Positions 1 through 5,417 of a stretch of 7,064 nucleotides of DNA are shown piece after piece. The stretch's first letter is position 1; each line of letters begins with the position of its first letter. The stretch comes from an uncultured Actinomycetes bacterium (GTDB lineage Bacteria; Actinomycetota; Actinomycetes; Nanopelagicales; Nanopelagicaceae): the NCBI GenBank assembly GCA_903890345.1, contig CAITAV010000007.1:1-7064 (forward strand), in the 5' to 3' direction. The notes beneath the pieces were generated by a model, which was not told where the DNA came from, made no database searches, and saw only the letters and a program-made list of their open reading frames with translations. Made by a program: the position numbers and the translations under genes.

Positions 1-1746
1 AACGATTGTTGTTTCAGTAGGTGCAATATGTCGAGATTGTAAAACAAATGACATAACTTCTTTAAATACCGGACCACCTAAGGCTCCACCCCAGTGCATG
101 CCTTGTGGATTTTGAATGGTTACGCTGATGACGTAAGCAGGTTTATCTGCTGGAGCAAACCCAATAAATGATGCGGTGTAACCGCTATAGCAATTACATG
201 CGTTGCTATAACGCATTGCTGTACCTGTTTTACCAGCAACTCGATATCCAGGGATTGCTGCAGTTGGCGCAGTTCCTTTGGCTGACACAACACTTTCCAT
301 CATCAGGCGAAGTTGCGACGCGGTATCTGGGCTAAGAACTTTCTCTGTTGTGCGCGATTGTGCGGGAGTGAAGTTTCCTGATGTATCACTTGTCCCTGCG
401 ATAACAGTTGGTGAAACGCGAATTCCATCATTTGCAATTGTTGCAAAAACACTGGTGGCTTGCATAGCGGTCAGTGAATACCCTTGTCCGAATGCAATTG
501 TCGGCGCAGATGTTCCTGACCAATCTTTTACCGGATGCAGAATTCCTGCTGATTCTCCCGGCAGGCCCGATCCCGTTTTGCTTCCCATTCCAAATTTAGT
601 CAGGTAACTAAATAAGGTGTCATTACTCATTGTTTCGCCAATTTTGATTGTTCCTGTATTGCTTGATACTGCCAAAATTCCTGTTGCAGTTAGCTTCTGT
701 GTTTGATGATGTTCGTGATCATGAAAAGTAGCATCGCTACGTTTTAATGAATAAGGCACTGTAAAAACAGTTGTTGGAGTAATTTTCTTCTCTTCTAGTG
801 CAGCAGCCAACGTGATTACTTTTCCTGTGGACCCAGGTTCGTAGGCATCTTCCACCGATGGGTTTCGCATTAAATTAAGTGAAACTTTCTTAGTGTTATT
901 TGGATCAAAAGTTGGTGCCGTTGCGTGAGCCAGAATGTGCCCAGTCTTTGGATCCATAACAATGACAGTTCCACTGAGAGCGCCAGATTTTCGAACAGCA
1001 TCTGAAATTGCCTTTGAAGCCACCCACTGCACATCGCGATCAATTGTCAGGCGAATACTTGTACCCTTTTTAGCCGAAACTATTTCCGATTGTGATCCTG
1101 GTATTTCAGCTCCTGCTGCACGTGCATATGAATAACGTCCAGCAGTGCCCGTAATAGTTGAATTCATACTTGATTCAAGTCCTGTTGCACCAATGCCATC
1201 GTTTCGAACAAATCCAATAAGGGAAGCCAGCAATGAACCAGATGGGTAATCACGTATATATCCACGCTCTGCAAAGAAACCAATAATCCGCTGATCTATT
1301 TCGCGTGGTTGCAGCGCTGCATTGTGAGTAGCCATTGCATCGATGAGTGCACGCCAAATAGCAGGTTGGGCGTTAGGTAAAACCATGCTGTATTTAAGTT
1401 TTCCGGTGATTGCTGTTTGTACTTCTGCTACAGGTAATTTAAGAATCGGTGCTGCAAACGCTGCAACGCGGGCAGGATCTGAAATCTGAGTTTGATCGAC
1501 GACGATATTTATTGCAGCAACGCTTCTAGCAAATGTGACTCCGTTTATATCTGTAATATCTCCACGCTTGGCAGGAATAGAACGTGTATTTTGCATTTCA
1601 TCTACGGCACGGATCTTGTAATCCCCTGCTTGAATAACTTGAACCTGCACTAGTCGAAATGCAAAGAGAACCATGAAGGAAAGTGCAAAAATAGTGAGTA
1701 CAACTAGGCGCTTCTTCGCTAGATTTAAATTACCCACGTGGCACAT
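1..1746 (-). CDS. ftsI: FtsI/PBP3-type septal peptidoglycan transpeptidase (3' end outside window)
   Basis: Class B penicillin-binding protein, expected to cross-link septal peptidoglycan at the divisome outside the membrane. My reading shows an uninterrupted frame of 582 codons with no stop before base 1. Numbering from ATG 1746, a short cytoplasmic start is followed by one membrane anchor (about residues 14-31) and the dimerisation-domain signature KRGDITDING (about 58-67). The transpeptidase domain carries all three catalytic motifs: STGK with nucleophile Ser306 and Lys309, SSN at 361-363, and KTG at 506-508. A Cys-x-Cys pair (NACNCY) follows KTG, a feature I recall in mycobacterial PbpB. 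The visible end (GGPVFKEVMSFVLQ and on) resembles the family's C-terminus, so probably only a few residues are missing. The start is ambiguous: ATG 1746 overlaps ftsL by 17 nt and GTG 1737 by 8 nt, and neither has a strong ribosome-binding site. Translational coupling to ftsL is likely. Confidence 0.95.
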   Translation of the reverse strand, partial: MCHVGNLNLAKKRLVVLTIFALSFMVLFAFRLVQVQVIQAGDYKIRAVDEMQNTRSIPAKRGDITDINGVTFARSVAAINIVVDQTQISDPARVAAFAAPILKLPVAEVQTAITGKLKYSMVLPNAQPAIWRALIDAMATHNAALQPREIDQRIIGFFAERGYIRDYPSGSLLASLIGFVRNDGIGATGLESSMNSTITGTAGRYSYARAAGAEIPGSQSEIVSAKKGTSIRLTIDRDVQWVASKAISDAVRKSGALSGTVIVMDPKTGHILAHATAPTFDPNNTKKVSLNLMRNPSVEDAYEPGSTGKVITLAAALEEKKITPTTVFTVPYSLKRSDATFHDHEHHQTQKLTATGILAVSSNTGTIKIGETMSNDTLFSYLTKFGMGSKTGSGLPGESAGILHPVKDWSGTSAPTIAFGQGYSLTAMQATSVFATIANDGIRVSPTVIAGTSDTSGNFTPAQSRTTEKVLSPDTASQLRLMMESVVSAKGTAPTAAIPGYRVAGKTGTAMRYSNACNCYSGYTASFIGFAPADKPAYVISVTIQNPQGMHWGGALGGPVFKEVMSFVLQSRHIAPTETTIV

Positions 1747-2113
1747 CCAGATTCAAAAATGTCGGTGTGAGCGAAGGTTTCATTCCTAGCATTTTGGCCT
1801 GGTGGGCCAACACCGCTGGAGATGAGACACGTTCAATCTCATGTGAAACCGCTTCATATTGATCGCTAGATAATTTCAAGTCGGCTTGTAGTTTTGATAA
1901 TTCAAAAGCGTCTTGTGCCAATAAAGTATTGATAAATAGCAGCGCCATAAGAAATGAGGCACCGAGTGCTGTAATAAATAAGGCAAAGAAACGGCGATCG
2001 GCTTGCTTGCCAGCAGATGCATCAGCCACAATTCGAAGGGCAGCGCGAGTAGATCTTTGCGCAACGCGTGAAGTTGTTTTAGATATCGCTGGAGCTAGTG
2101 CTGTCATCGCCAT
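1730..2113 (-). CDS. ftsL: FtsL-like bitopic cell-division protein
   Basis: Small single-pass membrane protein of 127 residues. It has a basic, Ala-rich cytoplasmic tail (1-40), one hydrophobic helix (about 41-64, RFFALFITAL onward) and an extracytoplasmic heptad-like segment (about 66-96). A Pro/Leu-rich end follows, with the actinobacterial pattern SSPAVLAHQAKMLGM. Size, topology and position between rsmH and ftsI match the FtsL-like proteins that recruit and activate FtsW/FtsI at the septum. Sequence conservation in this family is low, so the assignment rests mainly on topology and synteny. The ATG directly abuts the rsmH stop (TAAATG), and AAAGGGTGG about 8 nt upstream, inside rsmH, is a good ribosome-binding site. 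A second ATG two codons later is less likely. The 3' end overlaps ftsI, pointing to coupled translation. Confidence 0.85.
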   Translation of the reverse strand: MAMTALAPAISKTTSRVAQRSTRAALRIVADASAGKQADRRFFALFITALGASFLMALLFINTLLAQDAFELSKLQADLKLSSDQYEAVSHEIERVSSPAVLAHQAKMLGMKPSLTPTFLNLDVPRG

Positions 2114-3073
2114 TTATGCAGCCACCCTTTCAATTGCGCGCAATCGAACTGAAGCCGCTCGTGAGTTTTCCTCGACCTCGGAATCTGTTGGACTCTGGCT
2201 GCCATTAAAAACAAGAGTGAACTTTGCGGCCAACTCTGCAATTTCAACTGGAAGTCCTTGTGGTGTTCCAGATGTTGTTGCTTCTTGGAAAAAGTTCTTA
2301 ACGATTCGATCTTCAAGTGATTGAAATGACATAACTACGAGTCGGGCGTGAACATCTAGAAGGTTGAGTGCTTGTGGAATTGCGCGAGTAATCGCACCGA
2401 GTTCGTCATTGGTTTCGATGCGAAGTGCTTGAAAGGTTCTCTTCGCTGGATTTCCACCCGTGCGACGGGTAGCAGCTGGAATGGCGTTTTTCACAAGTGT
2501 TGCCAGGTGAGATGTCGAATTAAGCGGAGCTTTTTCGCGCTCTTTAACTATCGATTCAACGATGCGAGTAGCAAATTTCTCTTCACCGTATGTGCGCAAG
2601 ATTCGCACTAGTTCACCTGGTGCATATGTATTAACAATGTCGGCAGCGGTCTTACCTTGGCTTTTATCCATTCGCATATCTAGAGACGCATCGTGTGCGT
2701 ATGAAAAGCCACGTTCTGCCATATCTAATTGCAGTGATGAGACGCCTAAATCAAAGAGGATTCCTTGCGCATGCGAGTAGCCGTATTTTTGTGCGACATC
2801 CGAAATTGAATCAAAAACACTGTGGTGTGAAATAAATCGTGCTCCATAGTGAGAAAGTCGTTCACTCGCCATTTCGATAGCTTGCAGATCGCGATCAATT
2901 CCGATGACAACTAGGTGTGGGAATTTTTCGAGAAGAGCTTCTGTGTGACCACCCAAACCAAGAGTGGCATCAATAACTACAGGCTTTCCATGAGAGGCGA
3001 TAGCAGGAGAAAGTAAGTTGATACATTCATCGCGCATTACAGATACATGGTGCGCATTACTTGCTTGAATCAT
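2114..3073 (-). CDS. rsmH: 16S rRNA (cytosine(1402)-N(4))-methyltransferase RsmH (MraW)
   Basis: SAM-dependent methyltransferase that modifies the N4 of C1402 in the decoding centre of 16S rRNA; 319 residues from the chosen start, close to family size. Motifs in order are the N-terminal HHVSVM (family HxPVM), the SAM loop DATLGLGGHT (35-44), GIDRD (58-62), FDLGVSS (107-113), LDMRMD (131-136), GNPAKRTFQALRIETNDE (207-224) and SFQSLEDRIVK (249-259). The last is normally SFHSLEDRIVK, so His is replaced by Gln. I chose ATG 3073 because GGGGGAG sits 3 nt upstream and the family begins just before the HxPVM motif. An in-frame ATG at 3121 would add 16 Lys-rich residues encoded by an A-rich spacer, abuts the upstream hairpin and has no ribosome-binding site. 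The gene is followed directly by the ftsL-like gene. Confidence 0.96.
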   Translation of the reverse strand: MIQASNAHHVSVMRDECINLLSPAIASHGKPVVIDATLGLGGHTEALLEKFPHLVVIGIDRDLQAIEMASERLSHYGARFISHHSVFDSISDVAQKYGYSHAQGILFDLGVSSLQLDMAERGFSYAHDASLDMRMDKSQGKTAADIVNTYAPGELVRILRTYGEEKFATRIVESIVKEREKAPLNSTSHLATLVKNAIPAATRRTGGNPAKRTFQALRIETNDELGAITRAIPQALNLLDVHARLVVMSFQSLEDRIVKNFFQEATTSGTPQGLPVEIAELAAKFTLVFNGSQSPTDSEVEENSRAASVRLRAIERVAA

Positions 3074-3076
3074 CTT

Positions 3077-3083
3077 CTCCCCC
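3077..3083 (-). promoter_or_regulatory. rsmH ribosome-binding site (decides start at 3073)
   Basis: On the minus strand, GGGGGAG lies 3 nt before ATG 3073; the GGGGG part alone is 5 nt away. The spacing is short but there is no competing signal at the upstream ATG 3121. The same bases can pair with the loop of the upstream hairpin (six Watson-Crick pairs plus one G-U). Confidence 0.6.
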
Positions 3084-3125
3084 AATCGTTTTTTATTAAA
3101 GTTTTTTTTCTTTTCTCTCATCTCT

Positions 3126-3200
3126 GGTCACTGCCGGCCGACGGATCGTTTTATGCGGCGCCGGGGAAGGGGCGCCGCAGTCGTAGGGTCGGCAGTGGCC
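3126..3200 (-). ncRNA. Structured leader between mraZ and rsmH, candidate mraW RNA motif
   Basis: This GC-rich stretch stands out in AT-leaning surroundings and folds into nested inverted repeats. The inner hairpin has a perfect 8-bp stem (3155-3162 with 3171-3178, GCGGCGCC/GGCGCCGC). Its 8-nt loop at 3163-3170 reads CCUUCCCC in the transcript direction. Outer arms at 3126-3138 and 3188-3200 pair over 13 positions with two mismatches on the minus strand (wobbles on the plus strand). A short helix (3139-3142 with 3180-3183) lies between them. No U-tract follows on either strand, so it is not an intrinsic terminator. From memory, a conserved actinobacterial mraW RNA motif occurs in leaders upstream of mraW and carries CUUCCCC in its terminal loop, which fits location, phylum and loop. 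The outer arms are my own addition and may not belong to the motif. Confidence 0.72.
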
Positions 3201-3221
3201 ACAAATGAGAGTTATTTATTA

Positions 3222-3238
3222 AGGACTAGAACAGTCCT
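3222..3238 (-). other. Small hairpin across the mraZ stop codon
   Basis: The minus strand reads AGGACT-GTTCT-AGTCCT, a 6-bp stem with a 5-nt loop that includes the mraZ TAG stop at its loop/stem boundary. The following bases (TTAATAAATAAC) are AT-rich but not a U-tract, so termination is unlikely. It may be chance or an mRNA-stability element. Confidence 0.25.
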
Positions 3239-3657
3239 GGGAACACCTCCTCTGAAACATCAGCAAAACCCTTTTCGCGATCTGCTAGATATTGATTCCA
3301 TGAAGTTGAATCCCAGATTTCAACGCGAGTATTTGCGCCAATAACTACGCACTCTTTTTCAAGTGCTGCATAGGTGCGCAAACTCTGCGGAATTGTTATG
3401 CGGCCTTGACGATCAGGAATTTCATCGTGTGCACCTGCAAACATCACACGTGAGTAATCACGTGCAGCTTTTGCAGTAACTGGTGCTTGTCGCAACGTTT
3501 CAGTGATGTGTGCAAATTCAGTTGCAGGAAAAACATAAAGACAGCGTTCTTGTCCTTTTGTAATTACTAGACCAGGAGAAAGTTCTTCGCGAAATTTCGC
3601 GGGAAGTATGAGGCGGCCTTTTTCATCAAGACGTGGTTCGTGGGTACCCAAAAACAT
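3226..3657 (-). CDS. mraZ: MraZ transcriptional regulator of the dcw cluster
   Basis: DNA-binding protein of 143 residues with two SpoVT-AbrB-type half domains, expected to form ring-shaped oligomers and to repress the mraZ promoter by binding tandem G-rich boxes. Each domain carries the family signature: DEKGRLILPAKFRE (11-24) and DRQGRITIPQSLR (82-94). MFLGTHEPRLD is a typical N-terminus and RVEIWD (111-116) is the usual second-domain end. The ATG at 3657 is supported by GGAAGGGGG with a 9-nt spacer. It is the first gene of the dcw operon here, followed by a 152-bp structured gap before rsmH. The G-rich direct repeats immediately upstream (3713-3780) fit autoregulation, as known for MraZ in E. 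coli. Length and motifs are complete and nothing looks degraded. Confidence 0.97.
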   Translation of the reverse strand: MFLGTHEPRLDEKGRLILPAKFREELSPGLVITKGQERCLYVFPATEFAHITETLRQAPVTAKAARDYSRVMFAGAHDEIPDRQGRITIPQSLRTYAALEKECVVIGANTRVEIWDSTSWNQYLADREKGFADVSEEVFPGLF

Positions 3658-3666
3658 CTGTACTGG

Positions 3667-3677
3667 CCCCCTTCCCC
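3667..3677 (-). promoter_or_regulatory. mraZ ribosome-binding site
   Basis: The minus strand reads GGGGAAGGGGG, ending 9 nt before ATG 3657. The AAGGGGG part is a reasonable Shine-Dalgarno match. GGGGAAGG within it is the exact reverse complement of the CCUUCCCC loop at 3163-3170. Its TGGGGA (3673-3678) also lies exactly 40 bp, or four box periods, from the last box of the operator array. Confidence 0.6.
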
Positions 3678-3712
3678 AAGGTGTCCTACGTGAGCGTGAA
3701 AATACGGCTCAT

Positions 3713-3780
3713 TCCCCACTTTACTCCCTTTTTCCCCATTTTCAACCACCTATCCCCACAAATTTCCCCCGCACTCCCCA
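3713..3780 (-). promoter_or_regulatory. MraZ operator: array of TGGGGA-type boxes about 10 bp apart
   Basis: Reading the minus strand, G-rich boxes begin at 3780 (TGGGGA), 3770 (GGGGGA), 3758 (TGGGGA), 3748 (TGGTTG, weak), 3738 (TGGGGA), 3729 (AGGGA) and 3718 (TGGGGA). The steps are 10, 12, 10, 10, 9 and 11 bp, close to one helical turn, so the boxes face the same side of the DNA. Three are preceded by G, giving GTGGGGA. MraZ proteins are known to bind tandem TGGG/GTGGG repeats with 5-nt spacers upstream of mraZ. Position directly ahead of mraZ and the matching motif support operator function; binding itself is inferred. Confidence 0.75.
3718..3745 (-). promoter_or_regulatory. Possible sigma-70-type promoter of the mraZ/dcw operon
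   Basis: On the minus strand, TTGAAA (3745-3740) is followed after 16 bp by TAAAGT (3723-3718), giving a predicted start near 3711 and a leader of about 54 nt. The -35 lies between two G-rich boxes, two more boxes fall in the spacer, and the last overlaps the -10 end. MraZ binding there would occlude RNA polymerase. The match is moderate and the call is inferred. Confidence 0.42.
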
Positions 3781-3802
3781 CCAGTTCTCTAGAAAAGGGC
3801 AC

Positions 3803-3829
3803 AAAAAAAGCCCCCCGAATTCGGGAGGC
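3803..3829 (-). terminator. Rho-independent terminator after the DUF3040 gene
   Basis: On the minus strand GCCTCCCG-AATT-CGGGGGGC forms an 8-bp stem (3829-3822 with 3817-3810, one T-G wobble) and a 4-nt loop, followed directly by seven T residues (3809-3803). It starts 17 bp after the DUF3040 stop and separates the polymerase operon from the dcw promoter. The plus strand lacks a T-tract, so termination is one-way. Confidence 0.93.
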
Positions 3830-3845
3830 CTATGAGCGAGCGCGT

Positions 3846-4202
3846 TTAATTATCGAAGTTACGTCGATCCCAGCGTTCTTCCAGGCGCGAGCGCAGACCT
3901 GAGTTCGGCGCCTTTGCAGCGCCTTTGACACCTTTGCCAATGCCACCAATGGCTGAGAGCACTGTGATCAAGCCAGTTAGAGCGATCAGAAAGCCCAAGA
4001 TTCCAACGGGAACAGTCTGTGAAATAAGACCGCCCAAAATGATTGCTAGCCCTGAAAGCAGCGCCCCAACGCCAGTTAAGACTCGGGTGCGACCTGGAAA
4101 TGTGCGAGTACCTGTCAGAGTTGAAGATAGGCGTGGATCATCCGCCGATAGAGCTTGCTCCATCTCGGCTAATAACTTGCGCTCGCGATCTGATAGTGGC
4201 AC
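3846..4202 (-). CDS. DUF3040 family small two-helix membrane protein
   Basis: Protein of 118 residues. The N-terminal block PLSDRERKLLAEMEQALSADDP (2-23) is the hallmark of DUF3040, an actinobacterial family of unknown function. Two hydrophobic helices follow (about 41-61 and 65-85) with only a short turn between them, and the C-terminal tail is basic (RSRLEERWDRR). The likely topology is a membrane hairpin with both tails in the cytoplasm, which is inferred. The start is GTG at 4202, fixed by the conserved PLS motif; no clear ribosome-binding site is visible. It follows dinB after 33 bp and ends at a strong terminator, so it is probably the last gene of the dnaE2-dinB unit. As I recall, DUF3040 genes also lie next to the dcw cluster in other actinobacteria, so its position may reflect dcw synteny rather than a role in repair. 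Confidence 0.85.
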   Translation of the reverse strand: MPLSDRERKLLAEMEQALSADDPRLSSTLTGTRTFPGRTRVLTGVGALLSGLAIILGGLISQTVPVGILGFLIALTGLITVLSAIGGIGKGVKGAAKAPNSGLRSRLEERWDRRNFDN

Positions 4203-4235
4203 GAGGCCAACAATAGAACATCTTTGCTTTGTGGG

Positions 4236-5417
4236 CTACTCATCGTTTTCGGCTTCAGAATTTTCAATCAGGCGCCCTGGACGCACACTCGAACGCCCAA
4301 ATCTGGCGCGGGCACGATCAATAGCGCGCTCAGCATCTCGCCATCCCTTATCTCGAGCCCCTAAAACCATCTGTTCTGGGGCGGCGCTGACAAGATTTTC
4401 AAGACTGACACCAACAAGTCGCAAACGTGCTCGTTCTATTCGAAGGGCGGTATATAAATCCTTTACGACTTCATAAGCCTCGTGCGCACTATCTGTAGCA
4501 AGTGGCAGAGTTTTAGATCTGTTAATGGTTGTGAAATCTGCAAAGCGAACTTTGATTGAAATTGTTTTTGCAAATAATCCTTTGTCTCGTAATCGCGCGG
4601 TTGCTTTTTGAGTCAGCCTTAAAAACTCTTGCAGTATCTCTTCTGGATTATCTAAATCATGCGCGAATGTTTCTGCAGCACTGATGCTCTTATCTACATC
4701 TTCAGGAGTCACATCACGAAAATCGCGGCCCCATGCTAGTTCGTGCAATGTTTCACCAGCTGCTTGTCCTATTGCTCTAATCAGAGTTGCACGTGGCAAA
4801 TTGGCTACATCTTCAACGGTGCGAAGTCCGAGTTGTTCTAGCGTTTCTGCAGTCTTTGGTCCGACTCCCCACAGCGCAGATACTGGCAATGGGTGCAAAA
4901 AAGTCAGTATTCGATCAGGTGCGATTTCTAATAAACCATTTGGTTTGCAATGTCCGGATGCTAATTTTGCAATGAACTTAGATGGTGCAATTCCAACTGA
5001 GCATGTAATGCCCTCTTGCTCAAATACTCGCTTTCGAATCTCGGTTCCGATCTCGCGTCCTGTGCCGAGTAAACGTCTGGCACCAGTGACATCTAAGAAT
5101 GCTTCATCGAGTGAGAGTGGTTCTACTAGCGGTGTGAAGTCGGCAAATATTTTCATTATGGCATCTGATACTTCTGAATACCGCGCATGATTTGGCGGCA
5201 CAAAGATTGCATGCGGCGCCATTCGTTGTGCGCGACCAACTGGCATTGCAGCCCGAATTCCAAATTTACGGGCCTCGTAATTTGCCGATAGAACAACCCC
5301 GCGCGCACCTGCGCCAACTACGAGTGCTTTGCCGCGCAGTGTTGGATCATCGCGTTCGGCAACGGATGCATAAAAAGCATCCATATCCACGTGAACAATC
5401 GTGGCGTATGTACTCAT
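4236..5417 (-). CDS. dinB: DNA polymerase IV (Y-family translesion polymerase DinB)
   Basis: Y-family polymerase of 393 residues that extends primers past damaged or misaligned templates with low fidelity. Palm motifs are intact: HVDMDAFYASV with metal ligand Asp11 and probable steric-gate Tyr16, SLDEAFLD with Asp104/Glu105, and SVGIAPSKFIAK (140-151). A helix-hairpin-helix follows (LWGVGPKTAETLEQLGL, 182-198), then the little-finger domain (about 245-345). EQMVLG (348-353) resembles a beta-clamp-binding motif, and the tail RARARFGRSSVRPGRL is typical of actinobacterial DinB. ATG 5417 overlaps the dnaE2 stop as ATGA, so translation is likely coupled; an in-frame ATG at 5474 would reach into dnaE2 and precede the conserved start. 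Intact catalytic acids argue against an ImuB-type pseudo-polymerase. Confidence 0.96.
   Translation of the reverse strand: MSTYATIVHVDMDAFYASVAERDDPTLRGKALVVGAGARGVVLSANYEARKFGIRAAMPVGRAQRMAPHAIFVPPNHARYSEVSDAIMKIFADFTPLVEPLSLDEAFLDVTGARRLLGTGREIGTEIRKRVFEQEGITCSVGIAPSKFIAKLASGHCKPNGLLEIAPDRILTFLHPLPVSALWGVGPKTAETLEQLGLRTVEDVANLPRATLIRAIGQAAGETLHELAWGRDFRDVTPEDVDKSISAAETFAHDLDNPEEILQEFLRLTQKATARLRDKGLFAKTISIKVRFADFTTINRSKTLPLATDSAHEAYEVVKDLYTALRIERARLRLVGVSLENLVSAAPEQMVLGARDKGWRDAERAIDRARARFGRSSVRPGRLIENSEAENDE

Noticed and set aside
278..1135. Plus-strand frames opposite ftsI
   Set aside because: The minus strand is a continuous FtsI reading frame with all catalytic motifs; these are shadows.
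3074..3121. N-terminal extension of RsmH from an upstream in-frame ATG (3121)
   Set aside because: It would encode 16 mostly Lys/Arg/Asn residues from an A-rich linker, abuts the hairpin and has no ribosome-binding site, whereas ATG 3073 has GGGGGAG and fits the family N-terminus.
3126..3200. Intrinsic terminator between mraZ and rsmH
   Set aside because: The stems are strong, but neither strand has a T-tract after them, and rsmH needs transcription from upstream unless a separate promoter exists. I saw no convincing promoter in the gap.
3153..3344. Plus-strand 63-codon frame across the hairpin and the mraZ 3' end
   Set aside because: It is antisense to mraZ and the RNA element, shows no family resemblance, and its N-terminus simply reads the GC-rich stem.
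3608..3902. Plus-strand frames over the mraZ control region
   Set aside because: They arise from C-rich runs of the operator array and cross the minus-strand terminator. They have low-complexity Pro/Ser composition and no ribosome-binding site.
3925..5190. Plus-strand frames opposite DUF3040 and dinB, including one of 183 codons
   Set aside because: They are antisense to well-supported genes, with compositions expected of mirror frames.
4236..5417. ImuB (inactive Y-family partner of DnaE2) instead of DinB
   Set aside because: Both metal-binding motifs (DMD and SLDE) are intact, and the tail matches pol IV rather than ImuB.
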